Origin: Streptomyces pyxinae
GTDB taxonomy: Bacteria > Actinomycetota > Actinomycetes > Streptomycetales > Streptomycetaceae
DNA length: 64,000 nt
Direction: 5' to 3'
NCBI RefSeq assembly: GCF_024756275.1
Contig: NZ_JANUGQ010000023.1
Location: 1 to 64,000 of the forward strand
In this document: piece after piece, positions 34,160 through 42,621 of the stretch
Numbering within the stretch: position 1 is the stretch's first letter
Layout: each line of letters opens with the position of its first letter
Notes under the pieces: generated by a model
The model's input: the letters and a program-made list of their open reading frames with translations, nothing else
What the model was told of the DNA's origin: nothing
The model's database searches: none
Made by a program: the position numbers and the translations under genes

Positions 34160-35023
34160 CTACGGCAGCTGTGCGGCTCGCGCCGCGCGGCTTTCGCGGC
34201 GGTTGTCGCGGAAGGTGTTCACCCGCCTGGCGGTTGCGAAGAGCGGGATCACCGCACCCAGCACCACCTGAAGCGCGCAGCCGGTCTGGAGCAGCAGCTG
34301 TCCGCCGGGGGCGTCGAAGGCCCAGGCCGCCAGCATGCCCATGGCGCCGACGATCCAGCTGAGCATCGCCACCGCCAGCACCCCGCGCGGCTTCGGGTAC
34401 TCGACCCGGCTCACCATCAGCCAGGCCGTACCGATGATGGCCAGCAGCGTCGGGACGAAGGGCAGCTCCAGGAGCACGATCGAGACGACCGTCAGCGCGC
34501 CGAAGGGGCTCGGCATGCCCTGGAACATGCCGTCCTTCATGGTGACGCAGCTGAATCTGGCGAGCCGTAGCACCACCGCGAGCAGCACCACGATGGCGGC
34601 CACCGCGGAGACCCGCTGGTGCGCGTCGTCCGCGACCATCCCGTAGACCAGCACGAAGTACGCCGGGGCCAGACCGAAGCTGATCAGGTCCGACAGGTTG
34701 TCCAGCTCGGCGCCCATCGGGGAACTGCGCAGCTTGCGGGCGACCAGTCCGTCGAACAGGTCGAAGACCGCCGCGCAGAGCATCAGGATCACCGCGGTGG
34801 CGGCCGAGTGCCGGGCCATGCCGGACTCGTCGCTGCCGGTGAGGTGCGGGATCAGGATGCCCGTGGTGGTGAAGTACACCGCCATGAAGCCGCAGGTGGC
34901 GTTGCCCAGGGTGAGGGTGTCCGCTATCGAGAGCCGCAGCGAGAGCGGCATCTCCTCGGCCTCCTCGGCGGGCTCGGCCTCGGGCGCCCAGTCGGCGCGT
35001 GTGTCGGGATCAATCACGGTCAA
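34160..35023 (-). CDS. pssA: CDP-diacylglycerol--serine O-phosphatidyltransferase
   Basis: An integral membrane enzyme of about 287 residues that makes phosphatidylserine from CDP-diacylglycerol and serine. The CDP-alcohol phosphatidyltransferase motif is complete: DG, AR, then G, D and D in the run DLFDGLVARKL to ELDNLSDL. Seven or more hydrophobic segments follow. It overlaps the end of the phosphatidylserine decarboxylase gene. The TTG at 35023 has GGGGG about nine bases upstream; the GTG at 35017 is an equally possible start. The product is the substrate of the neighbouring decarboxylase, giving phosphatidylethanolamine. Confidence 0.93.
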   Translation of the reverse strand: MTVIDPDTRADWAPEAEPAEEAEEMPLSLRLSIADTLTLGNATCGFMAVYFTTTGILIPHLTGSDESGMARHSAATAVILMLCAAVFDLFDGLVARKLRSSPMGAELDNLSDLISFGLAPAYFVLVYGMVADDAHQRVSAVAAIVVLLAVVLRLARFSCVTMKDGMFQGMPSPFGALTVVSIVLLELPFVPTLLAIIGTAWLMVSRVEYPKPRGVLAVAMLSWIVGAMGMLAAWAFDAPGGQLLLQTGCALQVVLGAVIPLFATARRVNTFRDNRRESRAARAAQLP

Positions 35024-35666
35024 TTCGAGTCACCCCCGCGGTGGTGGCCTGCCCGACCTCGACGGCGACCTCGACACCCTCCGGGAGGTAGATGTCGACC
35101 CGCGAGCCGAAGCGGATCAGGCCGATGCGCTCGCCCTGCTCGACCTTGGTGCCCTGCGGGACGTAGGGCACGATGCGCCGGGCCACGGCGCCCGCGATCT
35201 GCACCATCTCGATGTCACCGAGCTCGGTGTCGAAGTGCCAGACAACGCGCTCGTTGTTCTCGCTCTCCTTGTTGAACGCCGGGACGAACCCGCCGGGCAC
35301 ATGCTCGACGGAGGTCACCGTGCCCGCCAGCGGCGCGCGGTTGACGTGCACGTTCAGCGGGCTCATGAAGATGGCGACCCGCGTCCGTCCGTCCTTCCAC
35401 GGCATGATGCTCTGCACCACGCCGTCGGCGGGGGAGATGACCCTGCCCTGCGCGATCTCGCGCTCGGGGTCGCGGAAGAACCACAGCATGCCGGCCGCGA
35501 GCGCGGTGGCCGGCACAGCGATCGCCCGGGCGCGGTTGGAACGCCGCGAACGGGCAAGACTGAGAGCGGCGGTGGCGACGGTCGGCAGGAGCCACGGCGA
35601 TGCTCCGCGAGCGATGCGTGCGCCGGAGAGGCTGTCGCGAGGTGCAGAGGTTTGGCTGTGGGGCAT
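35010..35666 (-). CDS. psd: Phosphatidylserine decarboxylase proenzyme
   Basis: A 218-residue proenzyme of the short archaeal-type/actinobacterial class. The self-cleavage site is the Gly-Ser of IRFGSRVDIY; the Ser becomes the pyruvoyl group. FMSPLNVHVNRAP and PAFNKESENNER are conserved family stretches. A hydrophobic segment near the N-terminus would anchor it in the membrane. The ATG at 35666 has GAAGG upstream. It is translationally linked to pssA downstream, and a palindrome lies in its promoter region. Confidence 0.95.
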   Translation of the reverse strand: MPHSQTSAPRDSLSGARIARGASPWLLPTVATAALSLARSRRSNRARAIAVPATALAAGMLWFFRDPEREIAQGRVISPADGVVQSIMPWKDGRTRVAIFMSPLNVHVNRAPLAGTVTSVEHVPGGFVPAFNKESENNERVVWHFDTELGDIEMVQIAGAVARRIVPYVPQGTKVEQGERIGLIRFGSRVDIYLPEGVEVAVEVGQATTAGVTRIDRD

Positions 35667-35724
35667 GAATGACCTTCGTAGCGGATGATGCCGCGCGGAT
35701 GCGGGGGACGGCGGCGTTTCGGCG

Positions 35725-35755
35725 ATGCTATCGGTTGCGGGCCGCAACTGGGCAA
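35725..35755 (-). promoter_or_regulatory. Predicted psd promoter with a perfect palindrome in the spacer
   Basis: On the minus strand TTGCCC (35755-35750) and TAGCAT (35730-35725) are 19 nt apart. The spacer is almost filled by GTTGCGG-C-CCGCAAC, a perfect 7+1+7 palindrome at 35734-35748. The arrangement suggests a repressor, or a MerR-like activator that acts on 19-bp spacers. Confidence 0.45.
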
Positions 35756-35834
35756 GCCAGAAGCCGAGTCGGCGGCCGGAAGATGATGACAGGGTGTGAT
35801 CTTCTTCGCGGCCGAACCCACCCAAACGCGACAA

Positions 35835-37040
35835 TCACCCCTGGAATCGGTACTCCTCCAGCAACCGACGCCCAATGATCATTTTCTGGATCTCGGCGGT
35901 ACCTTCACCGATGAGCAGCATGGGTGCCTCCCGGTAGAGGCGCTCGATCTCGTACTCCTTCGAGAACCCGTAGCCGCCATGGATACGGAAGGCGTCCTCG
36001 ACGACCTCCTTGCAGTATTCGGAGGCGAGGTACTTCGCCATCCCTGCTTCCAGGTCGTTTCGCTGCCCGGAGTCCTTTTTGCGTGCTGCGTTCACCATCA
36101 TCGCATGGGCCGCCTCCACCTTGGTAGCCATCTCGGCCAACTTGAACTGGATGGCCTGGTGCTGGGCGATGGCCTTCCCGAAAGTGTGACGTTGCTGGGC
36201 ATAGGAGACGCCCAGCTCGAAGGCACGCTGCGCGACCCCGCAGCCACGGGCGGCCACATTGACCCGGCCGACCTCGACGCCGTCCATCATTTGGTAAAAC
36301 CCTCGGCCGGTGGTGCCGCCGAGGACCCGATTGGCCGGAATGCGCAGTCCGTCCATGATGAGCTCGGTGGTGTCGACCCCCTTGTAGCCCATCTTGTCGA
36401 TCTTCCCGGGGATGGTGAGCCCGGGGCGGACCTCCCCGAAGCCCGGCTCCTTCTCCACCAGGAAGGTGGTCATCGACTTGTGCGGGGCGGTGCCCTCGGG
36501 GTGTCCTTCGTCACTCCGCACCAGCACGGCGACGAGCGTGGAAGTGCCGCCGTTGGTCAGCCACATCTTCTGGCCGTTCAGGACGTATTCGTCACCGTCC
36601 CGGACCGCCTTGGAGGTGATGGCCGACACATCCGAGCCGAGCGCCGGCTCCGACATGGAGAACGCGCCCCGCACCTCGCCCGCCGCCATCCGGGGGAGGA
36701 AGGTGTCCTTCTGCTCCTGGGTGCCGTGCTGCTTGAGCATGTACGCCACGATGAAGTGGGTGTTGATGATCCCGGAGACGGACATCCAGCCCCGGGCGAT
36801 CTCCTCCACGCACAGCGCGTAGGTGAGCAGCGACTCCCCGAGGCCGCCGTACTCCTCGGGGATCATCAGCCCGAAGAGCCCCAGCTCCTTGAGCCCGTCC
36901 ACGATCTCCTGGGGGTACTCGTCCCGGTGCTCCAGATCGGTGGCGACCGGGATGATCTCCTTGTCGACGAAGTCCCGGACCGTGGACACGATCTCCTGCT
37001 GGACCTCGGTGAGACCGTGGGTCTGCGCGAGTCGGCTCAT
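35835..37040 (-). CDS. Acyl-CoA dehydrogenase, predicted (2S)-methylsuccinyl-CoA dehydrogenase
   Basis: A 401-residue FAD-dependent acyl-CoA dehydrogenase with the usual FSMSEPALGSD, WLTNGG and catalytic-Glu IGEGTAEIQ segments. It is the last gene of an ethylmalonyl-CoA pathway operon (ccr, mutase, lyase, hydratase, dehydrogenase), four bases after the hydratase gene. Its expected reaction is methylsuccinyl-CoA to mesaconyl-CoA. The 3' third is less GC-rich than its neighbours. The substrate is inferred from the operon; other short branched acyl-CoAs are possible. Confidence 0.88.
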   Translation of the reverse strand: MSRLAQTHGLTEVQQEIVSTVRDFVDKEIIPVATDLEHRDEYPQEIVDGLKELGLFGLMIPEEYGGLGESLLTYALCVEEIARGWMSVSGIINTHFIVAYMLKQHGTQEQKDTFLPRMAAGEVRGAFSMSEPALGSDVSAITSKAVRDGDEYVLNGQKMWLTNGGTSTLVAVLVRSDEGHPEGTAPHKSMTTFLVEKEPGFGEVRPGLTIPGKIDKMGYKGVDTTELIMDGLRIPANRVLGGTTGRGFYQMMDGVEVGRVNVAARGCGVAQRAFELGVSYAQQRHTFGKAIAQHQAIQFKLAEMATKVEAAHAMMVNAARKKDSGQRNDLEAGMAKYLASEYCKEVVEDAFRIHGGYGFSKEYEIERLYREAPMLLIGEGTAEIQKMIIGRRLLEEYRFQG

Positions 37041-37044
37041 GGCG

Positions 37045-37599
37045 TCACTTCTCCGGGGAGGTGGTCTCGGGGGCGGACCCGGCGGCGGGGGGCGGGGAGG
37101 CGGGCACGGCCGGGCGGCCGGGCTGCTCGCCGCCGCGCTCCTTGACGTACGTCTCGGTGGGGACCATCACCTTGCGGCGGAAGACGCAGACCAGCGTCCC
37201 GTCCTGCTTGTGGCCCCGGGTCTCCACTTGGACGATGCCCCGGTCCGGCCTGGAGCGCGAGGGCGTCTTGCCGAGCACCGTCGTCTCGCCGTAGATGGTG
37301 TCGCCGTGGAAGGTGGGCGCCACGTGCCGCAGCGACTCGACCTCCAGATTGGCGATCGCCTTCCCGGAGACGTCCGGCACCGACATGCCGAGCAGCAGCG
37401 AGTAGACGTAGTTGCCCACCACCACGTTCTTGCCGAAGTCGGTCGTCCGTTCGGCGTAATTGGCGTCCAGGTGGAGCGGGTGGTGGTTCATGGTGAGCAG
37501 ACAGAAGAGGTGGTCGTCGTACTCGGTGACCGTCTTGCCGGGCCAGTGCTTGTAGACCGCGCCGACCTCGAACTCCTCGTAGGTGCGTCCGAACTGCAT
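37045..37599 (-). CDS. MaoC-like hydratase, predicted mesaconyl-CoA (beta-methylmalyl-CoA) hydratase
   Basis: A 184-residue single hot-dog hydratase. The hydratase motif reads TMNHHPLHLDAN, with Asn where many MaoC proteins have Asp, and a conserved His. It should interconvert mesaconyl-CoA and beta-methylmalyl-CoA between the dehydrogenase and the lyase encoded on either side. The C-terminal 25 residues are Pro/Ala-rich. The start at 37599 follows GGAGG; it lies five bases after the lyase stop. Confidence 0.85.
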   Translation of the reverse strand: MQFGRTYEEFEVGAVYKHWPGKTVTEYDDHLFCLLTMNHHPLHLDANYAERTTDFGKNVVVGNYVYSLLLGMSVPDVSGKAIANLEVESLRHVAPTFHGDTIYGETTVLGKTPSRSRPDRGIVQVETRGHKQDGTLVCVFRRKVMVPTETYVKERGGEQPGRPAVPASPPPAAGSAPETTSPEK

Positions 37600-37604
37600 G
37601 GTGA

Positions 37605-38606
37605 TCAGGCCTCCGGGGCTTCGAACGAGGTGGTACGGGTCATGCCGGCGGCCCGGCCCTTGCCGGAGATGACCAGCGCCATCTTCCGGCTGGCCTCGTC
37701 GATCATCTCGTCGCCGAGCATCGCCGAGCCCTTCTTGCCGCCCGCCTCGGACGTGTAGTAGGCGTACGCGTCCAGGATCAGTTCGGCGTGGTCGTAGTCC
37801 TCCTGCGAGGGCGAGAACACCTCGTTGGCGGCCTCCACCTGACCGGGGTGCAGCACCCACTTGCCGTCGAAGCCCAGGGCGGCGGCGCGGCCCGCCACCT
37901 CCCGGTAGCCGTCCACGTTCTTGATCTGGAGGTACGGCCCGTCGATCGCCTGGAGATCGTTGGCCCGGGCGGCCATCAGGATCTTCATCAGGATGTAGTG
38001 GTAGGCGTCCGCCGGGTAGCCGGGCGGCTGCTCGCCCACCACCAGGGACTTCATGTTGATGGACGCCATGAAGTCGGCGGGACCGAAGATGATGGTCTCG
38101 GTCCGGGGCGACGCCTGGGCGATCTCGTTGACGTTGTTGAGGCCCCGGGCGTTCTCGATCTGCGCCTCGATGCCGATCCGGCCGACCTCGAAGCCCATGG
38201 TCTTCTCGATCTGGGTGAGCAGCAGGTCGAGCGCCACCACCTGCTGGGCGTCCTGCACCTTCGGCAGCATCACGCAGTCCAGGTTCTGGCCCGCGCCCTC
38301 GACGACGGTGACCACGTCCCGGTACGTCCACTCGGTCGTCCAGTCGTTGACCCGGACCACCCGGGTCTTGCCCGTCCAGTCGCCCTCGTTGAGGAACTTC
38401 ACGATGGTGTGGCGGGCCTCCGGCTTGGCCAGCGGGGCGCAGGCGTCCTCCAGGTCCAGGAAGACCTGGTCGGCCGGGAGCCCCTGGGCCTTCTCCAGGA
38501 AGCGGGGGTTGGAACCGGGCACCGCCAGACAGGACCGGCGCGGGCGCAGCCGGTTCACGGGGGTGGCCGGGCCGGCGGAACCGGCGGGGGTGGCGGGGCT
38601 GGTCAT
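37605..38606 (-). CDS. HpcH/HpaI aldolase/CitE-family lyase, predicted L-malyl-CoA/beta-methylmalyl-CoA lyase
   Basis: A 333-residue CoA-ester lyase. Typical segments are RRSCLAVPGSNPRFLEKA, the metal-binding DLEDACAPLAK, RIGIEAQIENARGL, IFGPADFMASI and KWVLHPGQV. It should split beta-methylmalyl-CoA into glyoxylate and propionyl-CoA. The ATG at 38606 overlaps the mutase stop (ATGA), showing translational coupling. Operon position supports the assignment. Confidence 0.9.
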   Translation of the reverse strand: MTSPATPAGSAGPATPVNRLRPRRSCLAVPGSNPRFLEKAQGLPADQVFLDLEDACAPLAKPEARHTIVKFLNEGDWTGKTRVVRVNDWTTEWTYRDVVTVVEGAGQNLDCVMLPKVQDAQQVVALDLLLTQIEKTMGFEVGRIGIEAQIENARGLNNVNEIAQASPRTETIIFGPADFMASINMKSLVVGEQPPGYPADAYHYILMKILMAARANDLQAIDGPYLQIKNVDGYREVAGRAAALGFDGKWVLHPGQVEAANEVFSPSQEDYDHAELILDAYAYYTSEAGGKKGSAMLGDEMIDEASRKMALVISGKGRAAGMTRTTSFEAPEA

Positions 38607-40630
38607 ACGGCGACCTCCGGGAGGGTGAGGGGTTCGAGCTTGTTGGCGTCGCGGATCTCGTCGACGATACGACCGATGATCTCCGTGATGCCGAAGTCCT
38701 TCGGCGTGAAGACGGCGGCCACGCCCGCCCGCCGAAGTGCGGCCGCGTCGGCGTTCGGGATGATCCCGCCGACCACGACCGGAATGTCGCCGGCCCCGGC
38801 GGCCCGGAGCCGTTCCAGTACGTCCGGCACCAGCTCGGCGTGGGAGCCGGAGAGGATCGACAGGCCCACGCAGTGCACGTCCTCGGCGAGCGCGGCGGCG
38901 ACGATCTGCTCGGGCGTCAGCCGGATGCCCTGGTAGACCACCTCGAAGCCGGCGTCCCTGGCCCGTACGGCGATCTGCTCGGCCCCGTTGGAGTGGCCGT
39001 CCAGACCCGGCTTGCCGACCAGCAGCCGCAGCCGCCCGGAGCCCAGCTCCCCGGCGGTCCGGGCCACCTTCTCCCGGACCAGGGCCAGCGGGGTGCCCGC
39101 CTCGGCGGTGACCGCGACCGGCGCGGAGGAGACCCCGGTCGGCGCCCGGAACTCCCCGAAGACGTCCCGCAGCGCCCAGGACCACTCGCCGGTCGTCACC
39201 CCGGCCCTGGCGCACTCCAGGGTGGCCGCGAAGAGGTTGCCGTCCCCGGCGGCGGTGGCCTTCAGCCCGGCCAGCGCCTCCTGGGCGCGGCCCTCGTCGC
39301 GGTTGTCCCGCCACTGGTGCAGGGCCGCCACCACCCGTGCCTCGTTGGCCGGGTCCACCGTCATGATGGCGGTGTCCAGATCGGCGGTGAGCGGGTTCTC
39401 CTCGGTGGTCTCGAAGATGTTGACGCCGACGATCTTCTCCTCGCCGGCCTCGATCCGGGCCCGCCGCTCGGCGTGCGAGGCGACCAGCTGGGACTTGAGA
39501 TAGCCGGACTCCACGGCGGCCATCGCCCCGCCCATCTCCTGGATCCGGTCGATCTCGGCCAGGCACTGCTCCACCAGCGCCTCCACCTTGGCCTCGATCA
39601 CATGGGAGCCGGCGAAGATGTCCTCGTACTCCAGCAGATCGCTCTCGTGCGCCAGCACCTGCTGGATGCGCAGCGACCACTGCTGGTCCCAGGGCCGCGG
39701 CAGGCCCAGCGCCTCGTTCCAGGCCGGCAGCTGCACGGCGCGGGCGCGGGCGTCCTTGGAGAGCGTCACGGCCAGCATCTCCAGCACGATCCGCTGGACG
39801 TTGTTCTCCGGCTGCGCCTCGGTCAGCCCCAGCGAGTTGACCTGGACCCCGTAGCGGAACCGGCGGTGCTTGGGGTTCTCGATGCCGTACCGCTCCCGGG
39901 TGATCCGGTCCCAGATCGCCCCGAAGGCGCGCATCTTGCACATCTCCTCGACGAAGCGGACGCCCGCGTTCACGAAGAAGGAGATCCGGGCCACCACATC
40001 GCCCCGCCGCTCCTCCGGCACCTGTCCGGAGGCGAAGACCGCGTCGAGCACCGCGATCGCCGTCGACATGGCGTACGAGATCTCCTGGACCGGGGTGGCG
40101 CCGGCCTCCTGGAGGTGGTAGCTGCAGATGTTGATCGGGTTCCACTTGGGGATGTGGTGGACCGTGTACGTGATCATGTCGGTGGTCAGCCGCAGCGAGG
40201 GGCCGGGCGGGAAGACATGGGTCCCGCGCGACAGGTACTCCTTGACGATGTCGTTCTGGGTGGTGCCCTGGAGCCGGGCGATGTCGACGCCCTGCTCCTC
40301 GGCGACCACCTGGTAGAGCGCCAGCAGCCACATCGCGGTGGCGTTGATCGTCATGGATGTGTTCATCTGCTCCAGCGGGATGTCCTGGAACAGCCGGCGC
40401 ATGTCCCCGAGGTGCGAGACCGGCACCCCGACCCGGCCCACCTCGCCGCGGGCGAGGATGTGGTCGGGGTCATATCCGGTCTGGGTCGGCAGGTCGAACG
40501 CGACCGACAGCCCGGTCTGACCCTTGGCGAGGTTGCGCCGGTAGAGCTCGTTGGACGCCTCGGCGGTCGAGTGACCGGCGTAGGTCCGCATGAGCCAGGG
40601 CCGGTCCCGCTTGTTCTGGCGCTCTGTCAT
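38603..40630 (-). CDS. Coenzyme B12-dependent ethylmalonyl-CoA mutase (MeaA-type)
   Basis: A 675-residue protein of the methylmalonyl-CoA mutase superfamily. The N-terminal substrate barrel includes TYAGHSTAEASNELYRRN and FDLPTQTGYDPD; the C-terminal B12-binding domain has the DxHxxG motif as DGHSNG and the GLSILSGSHAEL loop. MeaA/Ecm enzymes isomerise ethylmalonyl-CoA to methylsuccinyl-CoA and are single-chain, as here. It follows ccr by 59 bp; that gap holds short direct repeats of CGTCAGT. Isobutyryl-CoA mutase is unlikely because both domains are in one chain and ccr is adjacent. Confidence 0.92.
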   Translation of the reverse strand: MTERQNKRDRPWLMRTYAGHSTAEASNELYRRNLAKGQTGLSVAFDLPTQTGYDPDHILARGEVGRVGVPVSHLGDMRRLFQDIPLEQMNTSMTINATAMWLLALYQVVAEEQGVDIARLQGTTQNDIVKEYLSRGTHVFPPGPSLRLTTDMITYTVHHIPKWNPINICSYHLQEAGATPVQEISYAMSTAIAVLDAVFASGQVPEERRGDVVARISFFVNAGVRFVEEMCKMRAFGAIWDRITRERYGIENPKHRRFRYGVQVNSLGLTEAQPENNVQRIVLEMLAVTLSKDARARAVQLPAWNEALGLPRPWDQQWSLRIQQVLAHESDLLEYEDIFAGSHVIEAKVEALVEQCLAEIDRIQEMGGAMAAVESGYLKSQLVASHAERRARIEAGEEKIVGVNIFETTEENPLTADLDTAIMTVDPANEARVVAALHQWRDNRDEGRAQEALAGLKATAAGDGNLFAATLECARAGVTTGEWSWALRDVFGEFRAPTGVSSAPVAVTAEAGTPLALVREKVARTAGELGSGRLRLLVGKPGLDGHSNGAEQIAVRARDAGFEVVYQGIRLTPEQIVAAALAEDVHCVGLSILSGSHAELVPDVLERLRAAGAGDIPVVVGGIIPNADAAALRRAGVAAVFTPKDFGITEIIGRIVDEIRDANKLEPLTLPEVAV

Positions 40631-40689
40631 GGAGTGGCCTCAGTCCGGGTCGTCAGTCGTCAATCGTCAGTCGTGGGTGGTTGCTGTCG

Positions 40690-42132
40690 TCAGTCGTCGC
40701 CGCGGTGGCGGGCGGCCGGTTCCGTCGGGGAGCCGGTGCTGCCGGTGGCTTCCGTGGTGTCCTCCGCGCCCGCGGTGCCGGCGGGGGCGGAGCCGGTGGT
40801 GTCCCGGAACAGATTGATGGCGCGGAGGTGCTTCTCGCGGAGCTCGTGGTCGCGGACGCCGAGACCCTCGCGGGGGGCCAGGGCGAGGACGCCGACCTTG
40901 CCCTGGTGGACGTTGCGGTGGACGTCGTGCGCGGCCTGGCCGGTCTCCTCCAGGGGGTAGACCTTGGAGAGGGTGGGGTGGATCTTGCCCTTGGCGATCA
41001 GACGGTTGGCCTCCCAGGCCTCGCGGTAGTTGGCGAAGTGCGAGCCGATGATCCGCTTGAGCGACATCCACAGATAGCGGTTGTCGTACTCATGGGTGTA
41101 GCCGGAGGTGGAGGCGCAGGTGACCACGGTGCCGCCCTTGCGGGTGACGTAGACGGAGGCGCCGAAGGTCTCCCGGCCGGGGTGCTCGAAGACGATGTCC
41201 ACGTCCTCGCCGCCGGTCAGCTCCCGGATCCGCTTGCCGAAGCGCTTCCACTCCCGGGGGTCCTGGGTGCGCTCGTCCTTCCAGAAGCGGTAGTCCTCGG
41301 CGTTGCGGTCGATGACCGCCTCGGCGCCCATCGCCCGGCAGATGGCCGCCTTCTCCGGCGAGGAGACCACGCAGATCGGGGTGGCCCCGCCGGCCAGCGC
41401 GAACTGGGTGGCGTAGGAGCCGAGCCCGCCGCTGGCGCCCCAGATGAGCACGTTGTCGCCCTGCTTCATCCCGGCCCCGTTGCGCGAGACCAGCTGCCGG
41501 TACGCGGTGGAGTTCACCAGCCCCGGAGCCGCCGCCTCCTCCCAGCTGAGGTGCTCCGGCTTGGGCATCAGCTGGTTGGACTTCACCAGCGCGATCTCGG
41601 CCAGACCGCCGAAGTTGGTCTCGAAGCCCCAGATCCGCTGCTCCGGGTCGAGCATGGTGTCGTTGTGCCCGTCCGAGGACTCCAGCTCCACCGACAGACA
41701 GTGGGCCACCACCTCGTCGCCCGGCCGCCAGGCGTTGACGCCCGGGCCGGTGCGCAGCACGACGCCGGCGAGGTCGGAGCCGATGATGTGGTACGGCAGA
41801 TCGTGGCGCCTGGTGAGTTCGCTGACCTTGCCGTAGCGCTCCAGGAAGCCGAAGGTGGAGAGCGGCTCGAAGATCGAGGTCCAGACCGAGTTGTAGTTGA
41901 CCGAGCTGGCCATGACGGCCACCAGGGCCTCGCCCGGGCCGAGTTCGGGCACCGGCACATCGTCGATGTGCAGGGACTTGCGGGGATCCTTGTCGCGGGT
42001 GGTGAGCCCGGCGAACATCTCCGTCTCGTCCTTGTGGACGGTCACCGCGCGATACGACTCGGGCAGCGGCAGCGCGGCGAAGTCGGCGGACGTGGTGTCC
42101 GGGGACTGGATGGCGTCCAGGATTTCCTTCAC
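40690..42132 (-). CDS. ccr: Crotonyl-CoA carboxylase/reductase (ethylmalonyl-CoA pathway)
   Basis: A 480-residue CCR that very closely matches my memory of Streptomyces Ccr proteins. Hallmarks are MASSVNYNSVWTSIFEP, GFETNFGGLAEI, the cofactor stretch LIWGASGGLGSYATQFA, and the catalytic-site His in IIGSHFANY. It makes (2S)-ethylmalonyl-CoA from crotonyl-CoA, CO2 and NADPH. The GTG at 42132 has GGAGG seven bases upstream; a longer N-terminal extension in frame has no such signal. It heads the pathway operon and is also a source of ethylmalonyl-CoA extender units. Compare the cluster paralogue at 7982-9238. Confidence 0.96.
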   Translation of the reverse strand: MKEILDAIQSPDTTSADFAALPLPESYRAVTVHKDETEMFAGLTTRDKDPRKSLHIDDVPVPELGPGEALVAVMASSVNYNSVWTSIFEPLSTFGFLERYGKVSELTRRHDLPYHIIGSDLAGVVLRTGPGVNAWRPGDEVVAHCLSVELESSDGHNDTMLDPEQRIWGFETNFGGLAEIALVKSNQLMPKPEHLSWEEAAAPGLVNSTAYRQLVSRNGAGMKQGDNVLIWGASGGLGSYATQFALAGGATPICVVSSPEKAAICRAMGAEAVIDRNAEDYRFWKDERTQDPREWKRFGKRIRELTGGEDVDIVFEHPGRETFGASVYVTRKGGTVVTCASTSGYTHEYDNRYLWMSLKRIIGSHFANYREAWEANRLIAKGKIHPTLSKVYPLEETGQAAHDVHRNVHQGKVGVLALAPREGLGVRDHELREKHLRAINLFRDTTGSAPAGTAGAEDTTEATGSTGSPTEPAARHRGDD

Positions 42133-42374
42133 GGGATTGCCTCCGGCGAAGCGGGTGCGGGGAGTCCGAGGGAAGACCCCCGCGAGGGTCGAGGGATGGG
42201 TGCTGCTGTGGAGGGGCCGTCGGTTCGGCCGGGGGTGGTGCGGGTGATGCCGGCAGCGCTGGGTGGTGCGCGAAGTGGCCTGTGACGCAGGCGACCGGGC
42301 GCGCACTCCGGGGGGAGTGCGGGGACAGCCGGCGCACGAGGAGGTCTCTGCGCGCCGGCCGCCCGGACCACTTC
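42133..42374 (-). other. Long structured leader of the ccr transcript
   Basis: No gene is visible in this stretch. On the minus strand it contains hairpins such as GCACTCC with GGAGTGC around a C-rich loop, and GCCGGCGC with GCGCCGGC. If the promoter call is right, this is the 5' untranslated region of ccr. I cannot match it to a known riboswitch. Confidence 0.35.
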
Positions 42375-42417
42375 AACGTATGACACCGGGTGCCAAGTGA
42401 CAAGACACTGAGTGCCA
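42375..42417 (-). promoter_or_regulatory. ccr promoter with two TetR-type operator candidates
   Basis: On the minus strand, TTGTCA (42403-42398) and TACGTT (42380-42375) are separated by exactly 17 nt. The spacer contains TGGCACCCGGTGTCA (42395-42381), and a second copy TGGCACTCAGTGTCT (42417-42403) abuts the -35. Both are imperfect palindromes, with centres 22 bp apart. The TetR gene immediately upstream is the obvious candidate ligand. The transcript would have a leader of about 235 nt with several possible hairpins before the GTG of ccr. Confidence 0.65.
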
Positions 42418-42568
42418 GAATTTTCACTCGGATGAAACCTGTCGGACACAGATGAGCGATGATCGATCGTCGTGGGGAAGGGATGCGGACAGAGCGGGGC
42501 AAAGGCGCCACGAGCGAGCACGAGCGAGCACGGGAGAGAGGGCGCCGCCCGCCGGGACCGGAAAACGC

Positions 42569-42598
42569 GGAACCGGCCCCTCGCGAGGGACCGGTTCC
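42569..42598 (-). terminator. Hairpin terminator after the TetR gene
   Basis: GGAACCGG and CCGGTTCC arms (8 bp) continue after one mismatch into CCCT/AGGG with a CGCG loop. It lies 24 bp beyond the TetR stop, and on the minus strand is followed by TTTT, so it resembles an intrinsic terminator. Confidence 0.75.
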
Positions 42599-42621
42599 GG
42601 AGACTGGGGGAGCGGCGTGGC

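Noticed and set aside
37605..40331. Single 908-codon frame spanning the mutase and lyase region
   Set aside because: Only its C-terminal 333 codons match a protein (the lyase, starting at 38606); the rest is an out-of-frame shadow of the mutase gene.
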